In this document: in pieces, positions 1-5,343 of the stretch
How the letters are laid out: each line of letters starts with the position of its first letter
Numbering within the stretch: position 1 is the first letter of the stretch
Source: Lentisphaeria bacterium
Lineage (GTDB): Bacteria; Verrucomicrobiota; Lentisphaeria; Victivallales; UBA1829
Direction: 5' to 3'
Length of the DNA: 9,172 nt
NCBI GenBank assembly: GCA_017504325.1
Contig: JAFVRL010000192.1
Location: 1-9,172, forward strand
Made by a program: the position numbers and the translations under genes
The notes under the pieces: generated by a model
Seen by the model: only the letters and a program-made list of their open reading frames with translations
Databases searched by the model: none
Told to the model about the DNA's origin: nothing

Positions 1-300
1 CCCCCATTTATTTTTTCCGGCGATCAAAATCTCCTGATCCGGCAGAGTATAGATGTAAAAGGCTTCTTTATGAGGACTTTTTTTCAGTTTTTCAACGATA
101 AAGGTGGGTACACTTTTATTATCAGCCGTTGCAAGGAAGAATTTTTTTCCGGAAGGAGCCAGTTTATTTCCATAATATTTCAATTCTCTTGCGGCAAGCT
201 GTTCATGGGGAGTACCGTCCTGTGTACGCACTTTGATCTCTCCGCAAAGGGCAGAAACCCCTGCAGTCAAAAGAATAACCGACATCAAAACATTTTTCAT
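1..300 (-). CDS. Partial secreted protein (N-terminal 100 residues), possibly a DUF4838/alpha-glucuronidase-N-like glycan-active protein
   Basis: The reading frame is open from an ATG at 300 to the left edge of the window, exactly 100 codons without a stop, so the gene is cut by the window. The N-terminus (MKNVLMSVILLTAGVSALCG) is a typical Sec signal peptide with a short basic start and a hydrophobic core. The mature part reads EIKVRTQDGTPHEQLAAREL, then KYYGNKLAP, and later EAFYIYTLPDQEILIAGKN. The pattern 'AA-EL--Y--KL' followed by a short beta unit ending in 'ILIAG' resembles the N-terminal domain found in front of DUF4838 and GH67-type proteins, which are abundant in Lentisphaerae. That family assignment is inference from a fragment. 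A weak ribosome binding site (AAAGGT) lies about 9 bases upstream. It follows the repeat-protein gene on the same strand after 174 bases. Confidence 0.7.
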   Translation of the reverse strand, partial: MKNVLMSVILLTAGVSALCGEIKVRTQDGTPHEQLAARELKYYGNKLAPSGKKFFLATADNKSVPTFIVEKLKKSPHKEAFYIYTLPDQEILIAGKNKWG

Positions 301-474
301 AAAACAATACCTTTTTATTACATTGGATCCGGCATTTTCCGCTGATGGCTGTCCCATTGCTCAAAACTTCGCAGATCCGGGATCATATACTACGGGAAAA
401 TGGTTCTTCTGTATTTCTGTCCCCGGCAGTCCGGCAGAAGTAAAAGAACATTTTTTCATCCTTTTCCCTGTGCA

Positions 475-933
475 TCATTTACGGCTGCTGCCTTTATACC
501 GGCCGGTGGCATCACGGTAAGTCGTGGTTTTGCCGTTTACGGTGGCACTTCCCGCATAACGGCCGGTGGCATCACGGTAAGTCGTGGTTTTACCGTTTAC
601 GGTGGCACTTCCCGCATAACGGCCGGTGGCATCACGGTAAATAATGGTTTTGCCGTTTACAGTGGCACTTCCCGCATAACGGCCGGTGGCATCACGGTAA
701 GTCGTGGTTTTGCCGTTTACGGTGGCACTTCCCGCATAACGGCCGGAGGCATCACGGTAGGCAGTCGTTCTCCCGTTATTTGCAGCACTTCCCGCATAAC
801 GGCCGGTGGCATCACGGTAAGAAATATTTTTTTGGGCAAAACACCCGATCCCTCCGGTAAATACCAACAACAGGAACAAGTATGATTTCCCATTTTTTCC
901 CAACAGTCTTCTGACAAAATTTTCTTTTTTCAT
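475..933 (-). CDS. Small exported protein made of 20-residue tandem repeats
   Basis: 152 residues. The start at 933 has a good ribosome binding site (AAGGAG at 942-947, 8 bases upstream). Residues 1-33 look like a signal peptide: a basic N-region (KKENFVRRLLGKNGK), a hydrophobic core (SYLFLLLVFTGGIG) and a plausible cleavage site after CFA. From Tyr39 the rest is a tandem repeat with consensus YRDATGRYAGSATVNGKTTT: five full copies plus a final 14-residue partial copy ending YKGSSRK. Each copy alternates a charged turn (RDATGR) with a small-residue strand (YAGSA) and an NGKT turn, which suggests a stack of beta hairpins. Copies 2 to 5 are nearly identical, while copy 1 has drifted in its second half. 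I recall similar 'YRDxxGRxxGxA' repeats in uncharacterised bacterial proteins, but I know of no assigned function. It probably acts in the periplasm or at the cell surface. No clear terminator follows it. Confidence 0.82.
   Translation of the reverse strand: MKKENFVRRLLGKNGKSYLFLLLVFTGGIGCFAQKNISYRDATGRYAGSAANNGRTTAYRDASGRYAGSATVNGKTTTYRDATGRYAGSATVNGKTIIYRDATGRYAGSATVNGKTTTYRDATGRYAGSATVNGKTTTYRDATGRYKGSSRK
478..819 (-). repeat. 60-bp tandem repeat array within the coding sequence (5.7 copies)
   Basis: Units read on the minus strand are 819-760, 759-700, 699-640, 639-580, 579-520 and a partial unit at 519-478. The period is exactly 60 bp, so each unit encodes 20 residues and loss or gain of a unit keeps the frame. 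By direct comparison, the units at 759-700 and 639-580 each differ from the unit at 579-520 by one base, and the unit at 699-640 differs by four. The unit at 819-760 matches well only in its first half. The near identity at DNA level indicates recent duplication or gene-conversion-like homogenisation. Confidence 0.93.
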
Positions 934-1180
934 CTGCTGAACTCCTTTTTTCCGGGATCATAATTTTCCGGAAACACGGGAAATCCTGTCTTCCGGATGC
1001 ATGAATGAGTTTCTCTCTCTGTAAAGGATTACTATACATGAAAACAAACAAAATAAAATGTAAAAAACTGTATTTTTATGTCAAAAAACACATTTTTCCA
1101 AAAAAAGCAGAAATAAAAAGGGCGCTGTCCCGGAAAAGGACAACGCCCGTAAATCCAAATGATCTCAAATAAAGGAAAGG
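934..1180. other. Intergenic region: leader of the repeat gene and terminator of the TIGR04073-like gene
   Basis: The part next to 933 contains the repeat gene's ribosome binding site (942-947). A possible minus-strand -10 element (TATAGT, at 1031-1036) lies about 100 bases upstream of the start, but no convincing -35 sits at the right distance, so the promoter is weakly supported. The middle (1040-1110) is very A/T-rich and has no reading frame worth calling. The far part contains the rho-independent terminator described separately. Confidence 0.5.
1111..1148 (-). terminator. Rho-independent terminator of the TIGR04073-like gene
   Basis: On the minus strand an 11-bp stem is formed by GGGCGTTGTCC (1148-1138) and GGACAGCGCCC (1130-1120), with one G-T pair and a 7-base loop. 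It is followed at once by TTTTTATTT. It lies 33 bases past the stop codon of the gene at 1181-1612. Confidence 0.88.
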
Positions 1181-1612
1181 TTATTTCAGCGTATCCAGTT
1201 CCGGATAAACAAAACCATATTTATCCTGTGCAGGAGAAATGACCCATTCAGGTCTGATGATGGGGGCATATCCCCATTCAGGACTGTCCGGAGTATAGGA
1301 ACACCCGGGAAGAGGTACCGGGAATGTCAGGATCTCCACAACCCCCACGACCTCACGCACGATAAAATACCCCAAAGCACGGAATGTACCATAAGTGATA
1401 GCGGCAAAACCGCCTTCTTCATGATTGACTTCATACCACTTGAGAGGGAACTCGCACACACCGAATGCAGTATTGGCAATACCCCTGCCCAGTTTGCGGA
1501 TGATCTGATCCCAAACCGGATAACGCTCATAATCGTCAGAATAGGCATGGGCGGACACCCCGACAACTACCATAAGGGTCAGGATCAATAAGGTTTTTTT
1601 CAGAAGATTCAT
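1181..1612 (-). CDS. Exported protein resembling the TIGR04073 (exosortase system-associated) family
   Basis: 143 residues. The start at 1612 has a ribosome binding site (AGGGAG, 6 bases upstream). Residues 1-23 (MNLLKKTLLILTLMVVVGVSAHA) are a clear Sec signal peptide with an AHA cleavage site before YSDD. The mature part contains 'IIRKLGRGIANTAFGVCEFP', then a glycine/alanine-rich stretch (GGFAAITYGTFRALGYF), then 'VGVVEILTFPVPLPG', ending in a hydrophilic tail. The pattern 'KLGRGIANTxFGxxEFP...EILTFP' is what I recognise as the TIGR04073 family, found in Lentisphaerae and Verrucomicrobia genomes that carry exosortase-type sorting. The molecular function is unknown. No PEP-CTERM tail or exosortase gene is visible in this window. 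The gene is monocistronic, with its own near-consensus promoter and terminator. The assignment is from memory of the family pattern and was not searched. Confidence 0.8.
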   Translation of the reverse strand: MNLLKKTLLILTLMVVVGVSAHAYSDDYERYPVWDQIIRKLGRGIANTAFGVCEFPLKWYEVNHEEGGFAAITYGTFRALGYFIVREVVGVVEILTFPVPLPGCSYTPDSPEWGYAPIIRPEWVISPAQDKYGFVYPELDTLK

Positions 1613-1662
1613 TTTCTTCTCCCTGTTTTTTTATTCAATCTTTTCTGATATTTTGACGGCAT

Positions 1663-1701
1663 AAGGCGTTTCAAGACCTTTTACAAGCCTCTAAACACCT
1701 T
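1663..1701. repeat. 9-bp inverted repeat abutting the minus-strand -10 element
   Basis: On the plus strand AAGGCGTTT (1663-1671) and AAACACCTT (1693-1701) are complementary over 9 positions with one G-T mismatch at DNA level, separated by 21 bases. The second arm touches the -10 element at 1702-1707, so transcription would start inside that arm. It is therefore more likely a protein-binding site than an RNA hairpin. It may also be chance in an A/T-rich spacer. Confidence 0.35.
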
Positions 1702-1730
1702 AATATATTACTGAATTGCAATTTGGTCAA
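1702..1730 (-). promoter_or_regulatory. Sigma70-type promoter of the TIGR04073-like gene
   Basis: On the minus strand, TTGACC (1730-1725) is followed after exactly 17 bases by TATATT (1707-1702). This is one mismatch from consensus in each box, with ideal spacing. The predicted transcription start is near 1695, giving a leader of about 80 bases before the ATG at 1612. Confidence 0.75.
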
Positions 1731-1742
1731 GTATTTTTTCGG

Positions 1743-1779
1743 ATTTTGTTTCGCAAAATTCACATTTCAGTGTTATATT
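1743..1779 (+). promoter_or_regulatory. Probable extended -10 promoter of queF with overlapping inverted repeat
   Basis: TGTTATATT at 1771-1779 fits an extended -10 element (TGn followed by TATATT). The -35 region is poor: the best hexamer, TTCGCA at 1750-1755, does not match well. The predicted start is near 1786, about 47 bases before the queF ATG. A 6-bp inverted repeat, ATTTTG (1743-1748) and CAAAAT (1754-1759), covers the -35 position and could be an operator. It lies between the two divergent promoters. Confidence 0.45.
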
Positions 1780-1832
1780 AATGGGAAAATGATTACAACA
1801 TATCTTTTTTTTCAGGAAAAAAGGAGAGCAAA

Positions 1833-2306
1833 ATGAAAAAAGCCGCCGCTGGTAAAAGCAATAAAACTGTAAAGAAGGGCTCTTCCGCCTCCACTGTCAA
1901 TCATCCGACACTGACTTTACTCAACAGAAACCATACAGAATATCCAACCAATCCCGATCAGGCAAAGCTGGAAACCTTTGACAATGCTTATCCCAAACGC
2001 AATTATGTCATAACATTCGACTGTCCGGAATATTCCTCTTTATGTCCGGTAACAAATCAGCCGGATTACGGTCATATCACCATCAACTATATTGCGGACA
2101 GAAAATGTATTGAAAGCAAAGCACTCAAACTGTATCTTTTCTCTTTCCGCAATTTCAATACCTTCCATGAAGAAGCAGTCAACCGTATTCTCACCGATCT
2201 TACAGCCGCCTGCTCCCCCCGCTGGATGGAGGTCATCGGCGACTTCATGCCCAGAGGCGGCATCGCCATAAAAGTACGCGCCAGTGAAGGGAAAAAACCG
2301 GAATAA
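1833..2306 (+). CDS. queF: NADPH-dependent 7-cyano-7-deazaguanine (preQ0) reductase
   Basis: 157 residues, short (type I, YkvM-like) form. QueF reduces the nitrile of preQ0 to the amine of preQ1 with two NADPH, a cytoplasmic step of queuosine tRNA modification. Visible signatures are SSLCPVTNQPDYG with catalytic Cys71 and Asp78 (Cys55 and Asp62 in Bacillus subtilis), the NADPH motif ESKALKLYLFSFRN at 94-107, FHE at 111-113 and the terminal PRGGIAI at 140-146. Compared with the B. subtilis enzyme as I remember it, the N-terminus is about 16 residues longer and lysine-rich (KKAAAGKSNKTVKKG), and the C-terminus is roughly 20 residues shorter. The start is supported by AAGGAG six bases upstream. 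No other queuosine gene is nearby. argJ follows after 45 bases on the same strand, so co-transcription is likely. Confidence 0.95.
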   Translation: MKKAAAGKSNKTVKKGSSASTVNHPTLTLLNRNHTEYPTNPDQAKLETFDNAYPKRNYVITFDCPEYSSLCPVTNQPDYGHITINYIADRKCIESKALKLYLFSFRNFNTFHEEAVNRILTDLTAACSPRWMEVIGDFMPRGGIAIKVRASEGKKPE

Positions 2307-2351
2307 GTATTTCCATTATTTCAATTTATAAATAACATACAGGATAAAAAA

Positions 2352-3593
2352 ATGCAGAACAGTAACACATGTTTTGATTTTGTGGAAAACGGCGGAGTCA
2401 CTTCTCCCGCAGGATTCCTCGCATCCGGAGCCGTTGCAGGTCTCAAACAAAGCGGAAACCCGGATATGGCACTTCTCTATTCCGAAAAGGATTGCGCCTT
2501 TGCCGGAACATTCACAAGCAATCTTTTCTGTGCCGCACCGGTCCGCTACTGCAGAGAGATCTGCCAGACAGCCAAAACCGTACGCGCCATGGTCATCAAC
2601 AGCGGTGTAGCCAATGCCTGTACCGGTCTGGAAGGCTACAACAACTCCCGGAAAACTGCGGAAGAAGCAGCAAGGATCCTGAATATTGAACCGCAGCAGG
2701 TCCTTGTTGCCTCCACCGGTCATATCGGGGATCAGCTCCCCATGGATAAGATCTTCAACGGGATCAAACATGGAGCTTCCTCCCTCTCTGCCGACGGCGG
2801 AGCTGCCGCTGCAAGAGCGATCATGACGACCGATACCCGCCCGAAAGAACTTGCAGTATCCTTTACCGTAAACGGAAAAAAGGTTACGGTCGGCGGTATG
2901 TGCAAAGGCGCAGGAATGATCTCTCCGAAAATGATCGCCGCACCTCACGCCACCATGATCTGCTGCGTCACCACCGATGCAAAAATCGATAACGGTCTCC
3001 TTTCCGCCCTTCTTGCCGGAAGTGTGGAAAATTCCTTCAACCGCATTACCGTTGACAACGATATGAGTACAAATGATACAGTCATCGTTTTTGCCAACGG
3101 CGTTTCCGGTGTGGAGATCCTTCCCGGAACTGCGGAAGAAAAAGCCTTTGCCGAAGCCCTGGGTATGGTGACCGCCCACCTTGCCCGTGCCATTGTTTAC
3201 GACGGTGAAGGGGTCACAAAATTTATAAGCGTGGAAGTTTCCGGTGCCGCAAGTAATGCCGATGCTGAAAAATGCGCCCGCGCCATTGCCAACAGTCCCC
3301 TCTGCAAAACCGCCTGGTTCGGCGGTGACCCCAACTGGGGCAGGATCCTTGCAGCAGCCGGGTATTCCGGAGCAAGTTTCCAGACCGAAAATTTCACTCT
3401 TTTCTTTGATGATGTACCTGTGATCAAAGGGGGACTTCCTGCCGGAACAGAAGAAAGCAAAATGGCGGAAGTCATGAAGAGAAGAGAATTTTCCGTGAAA
3501 GTGGATCTGGGAGCAGGTCAGAGTTCCGCAACGGTCTGGACCGGGGATTTCACTTATGACTATGTAAAGATCAATGCGGATTACCGTACCTGA
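2352..3593 (+). CDS. argJ: Bifunctional ornithine acetyltransferase / N-acetylglutamate synthase
   Basis: 413 residues, full length for the family. ArgJ moves the acetyl group from N-acetylornithine to glutamate and, in bifunctional forms, also makes N-acetylglutamate from acetyl-CoA; sequence alone does not prove the second activity. The protein self-cleaves before a threonine that becomes the nucleophile, here Ala200-Thr201 in PHATMICCVTTDA. Other family marks are STG at 121-123 (oxyanion hole), MCKGAGMISP with Lys185, TVDNDMSTNDTV, YDGEGVTKFI, GGDPNWGRI and the terminal KINADYRT with Asn408 and Thr413. Lys185 and Thr201 are 16 residues apart, against 11 in the enzymes I recall, so the loop before the cleavage site carries an insertion of about five residues. 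The ribosome binding site is modest (AGGA, 7 bases upstream). argB follows after 33 bases. Confidence 0.97.
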   Translation: MQNSNTCFDFVENGGVTSPAGFLASGAVAGLKQSGNPDMALLYSEKDCAFAGTFTSNLFCAAPVRYCREICQTAKTVRAMVINSGVANACTGLEGYNNSRKTAEEAARILNIEPQQVLVASTGHIGDQLPMDKIFNGIKHGASSLSADGGAAAARAIMTTDTRPKELAVSFTVNGKKVTVGGMCKGAGMISPKMIAAPHATMICCVTTDAKIDNGLLSALLAGSVENSFNRITVDNDMSTNDTVIVFANGVSGVEILPGTAEEKAFAEALGMVTAHLARAIVYDGEGVTKFISVEVSGAASNADAEKCARAIANSPLCKTAWFGGDPNWGRILAAAGYSGASFQTENFTLFFDDVPVIKGGLPAGTEESKMAEVMKRREFSVKVDLGAGQSSATVWTGDFTYDYVKINADYRT

Positions 3594-3626
3594 TAAAAGA
3601 ACAATTTTACCATAAGGAAATAAAAA

Positions 3627-4502
3627 ATGGATAAACTTATCAAAAAAGCAGATGTGCTTATTGAGGCACTTCCCTACATACAGAAATTCCAGGGCAGTAT
3701 CGTAGTGGTGAAATTCGGCGGCAGTGCCATGGAAGATCCCGCTGTAACCGCCAAGACCATGCGGGACATCGTTCTTCTGCGTGCTATCGGTGTGAAAGTC
3801 GTTGTAGTCCACGGCGGCGGCAAAGCCATCAGTGCCAGACTTAAAGAACTTGGCGTACAGAGTCAATTCTTCAATGGTTTGCGCATTACTGACGGTGATA
3901 CCATCAATGTGGTGGATGATGTATTGCACAACAATACCAATAAAGCTCTCGTAGATGCCATCAAAAACTGTGACGGCAAAGGTGTTTCCATTTCCGGCAA
4001 ATCCATCATGCGGGCGGAAAAACTCTATTCCGCAGATCCGGAAACAGGAGAAAAAGTGGATATCGGTTTTGTGGGAAAAGTCATTGCCGTAAATACCGCA
4101 CCTGTGCTTGACGCACTGGAATATGATTTTATTCCTGTCATCACCCCCCTTGCGGTTGACTTCTTCGGTCAGCCCTACAACATCAATGCCGATACTGCCG
4201 CCTGTGAGATCGCCAAAGCTCTCAAAGCGGAAAAACTGGTATTTTTGAGTGATGTTCCCGGAGTTCTGCGGGATCCGGCTGACGAAAGTTCCCTCATCTC
4301 CCAGATCCATATTTCCGATGTTCCCCGTCTTATTGAGGAAAAAGTCCTTTCCGGCGGGATGCTGCCCAAGATCAAAAGCAGTGTGGAAGCTCTGGAAGCA
4401 GGTACAAGCAAGGTACACATGATCGATGGAAGGATCCTTCACTCCCTTCTGCTGGAGATCTTCACAGAAAAAGGCGTCGGTACAGCCATTCTGAAAGATT
4501 GA
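3627..4502 (+). CDS. argB: Acetylglutamate kinase
   Basis: 291 residues. ArgB phosphorylates N-acetylglutamate with ATP, the second step of the acetylated ornithine/arginine pathway, in the cytoplasm. Visible family marks are VVVKFGGSAM (Lys29), VVVVHGGGK (glycine loop 63-65), NGLRITD (Arg86), YNINADTAA (about 184-192), FLSDVPGVL (Asp209) and GGMLPKI (Lys248). The N-terminus has an extra helix before the kinase fold (residues 1-22, with LIEALPYIQKF), and the end reads LHSLLLEIFTEKGVGTAI. Both are typical of the hexameric, arginine-feedback-inhibited type, so arginine control of the enzyme is likely. The ribosome binding site is AAGGA, 8 bases upstream. It is translated after argJ in the same unit, and a hairpin terminator follows 13 bases past the stop. 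Confidence 0.97.
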   Translation: MDKLIKKADVLIEALPYIQKFQGSIVVVKFGGSAMEDPAVTAKTMRDIVLLRAIGVKVVVVHGGGKAISARLKELGVQSQFFNGLRITDGDTINVVDDVLHNNTNKALVDAIKNCDGKGVSISGKSIMRAEKLYSADPETGEKVDIGFVGKVIAVNTAPVLDALEYDFIPVITPLAVDFFGQPYNINADTAACEIAKALKAEKLVFLSDVPGVLRDPADESSLISQIHISDVPRLIEEKVLSGGMLPKIKSSVEALEAGTSKVHMIDGRILHSLLLEIFTEKGVGTAILKD

Positions 4503-4515
4503 TCACTTTTCTTTT

Positions 4516-4549
4516 CCCCGCTGTGACTTAAATTGCAGCGGGGATTTTT
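4516..4549 (+). terminator. Rho-independent terminator after argB
   Basis: CCCCGCTG (4516-4523) pairs perfectly with CAGCGGGG (4536-4543), with a 12-base loop, followed by ATTTTTATTTT. It is the likely end of the queF-argJ-argB transcript. It ends about 20 bases before the probable start codon of the next gene. Confidence 0.85.
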
Positions 4550-4558
4550 ATTTTATGG

Positions 4559-4572
4559 AAAGGGCTTTTATG
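4559..4572 (+). promoter_or_regulatory. Ribosome binding site that selects the start of the AAC(3) gene
   Basis: AAAGGG (4559-4564) lies 5 bases before the ATG at 4570-4572. The earlier in-frame ATG at 4555 has only the GGGG of the terminator stem upstream, 11 bases away and locked in the hairpin. The ATG at 4570 is therefore the better start. Confidence 0.65.
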
Positions 4573-5343
4573 CATACATATTCTTCTCTGGAAAAAGATC
4601 TGCTTCAAAGCGGTCTTCAGCCTTCCGATACCGTTCTTATCCACTCTTCCATGAAAAGTATTGGAAATGTGGAAGGGGGGGCAGATACGGTTCTGGATGT
4701 GCTTATGGACTTCTTCGGCAAAAAAGGACTTCTTGTATTTCCCACACTCACCTATACGATCTATGGACAGGAAGAAAAAATCTTTTCCCCGGAAAAGACG
4801 CCCTCTGTTGTGGGGCTTCTTACAGAAATGTTCCGGAAAAGACCCGGAGTTGTCCGGTCGTTGCACCCGACCCATTCAGTGGCAGCATACGGGAAAGATG
4901 CGGAAGGATTCTGCTCCGGACATGAAAATTTTTCCACCCCCTGTGCCAGAAAATCCCCCTGGGGCAAACTTTATGACAGAAATGCAAAGATCCTTTTCAT
5001 CGGTACGAAAAGTATCGGATGCAGTACATTTTTTCACGGAGTGGAGGAATTTCTGCCGGTGCCGGGTATGTTTCAGAAAGATCTCTATGACTTGTGGCTG
5101 GAAAACAAAGACGGCTCTCTTACCCGGATCCCCTCCCGGCGGCATGACGGACATCACAATCAATATTATAACCTGATGGCTCCTCTCCTGCGGGAAAGAG
5201 GCGCATTGAAGGAGACCGTATTCGGGGATGCCGTCTGTTTTCTCGTGGATGCCGGGAAGAGTGCGGATATCATCCTGGCGATCCTTGAAAAAACGCCTCT
5301 TTTCTTTACGGAAGAATATCAGAAAAAAATCCTCCGCTCTTGA
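4570..5343 (+). CDS. AAC(3)-family (antibiotic N-acetyltransferase-like) protein
   Basis: 257 residues from the ATG at 4570, or 262 from the ATG at 4555. The fold family (Antibiotic_NAT/YokD-like) uses acetyl-CoA to acetylate an amine. Members include aminoglycoside 3-N-acetyltransferases, but many chromosomal members act on other or unknown substrates. Family marks are VLIHSSMKSIG near the N-terminus, GLLVFPTLTY, VVRSLHPTHSVAAYG with the active-site-region His, SPWGKLYD, and CSTFFHGVEEFL, equivalent to the family's 'T-x-x-H-x-x-E'. The C-terminus has no extra domain. The gene sits just behind the argB terminator, with no room for a promoter after the hairpin. It may depend on read-through or on a promoter inside argB. 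The last 38 bases overlap the convergent mlaD gene. Aminoglycoside resistance should not be assumed from this sequence. Confidence 0.9.
   Translation: MHTYSSLEKDLLQSGLQPSDTVLIHSSMKSIGNVEGGADTVLDVLMDFFGKKGLLVFPTLTYTIYGQEEKIFSPEKTPSVVGLLTEMFRKRPGVVRSLHPTHSVAAYGKDAEGFCSGHENFSTPCARKSPWGKLYDRNAKILFIGTKSIGCSTFFHGVEEFLPVPGMFQKDLYDLWLENKDGSLTRIPSRRHDGHHNQYYNLMAPLLRERGALKETVFGDAVCFLVDAGKSADIILAILEKTPLFFTEEYQKKILRS

Noticed and set aside
361..459. 32-codon minus-strand frame beginning MKKCSFT, like the start of a Lentisphaerae prepilin (MKKxxFTLIELL)
   Set aside because: The resemblance stops after seven residues; the hydrophobic LIELLVV segment is absent and the frame ends quickly. At most it is a remnant.
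520..540. Repeated GGCCGG/CCGGTGGC segments as REP-type or recombination sites
   Set aside because: They recur only as part of the coding repeat (codons for GRYAG and neighbours) and not elsewhere as isolated palindromes.
478..819. CRISPR-like appearance of the regular 60-bp repeats
   Set aside because: There are no unique spacers between repeats; the whole 60-bp unit repeats and is coding.
831..846. Lipoprotein signal in the repeat protein (GGIGC)
   Set aside because: The residue three before the cysteine is Gly rather than Leu/Val/Ile, so it does not fit a lipobox. Cleavage after CFA is more likely.
400..885. 161-residue plus-strand reading frame with repeats (AGGITVSRGF-type)
   Set aside because: It is the antisense image of the 60-bp repeat array. 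The minus-strand frame has a signal peptide and ribosome binding site, and this one has neither.
1613..1832. Possible preQ1 riboswitch upstream of queF
   Set aside because: I could not find the preQ1-I or preQ1-II core sequences, and the predicted leader is only about 47 bases with no matching pseudoknot.
2316..4442. 708-residue minus-strand open frame across argJ and argB
   Set aside because: It lies antisense to two clearly conserved enzymes. Its composition (rich in Gly, His, Phe, Cys) is typical of a shadow frame, and it spans their intergenic gap with no recognisable domain.
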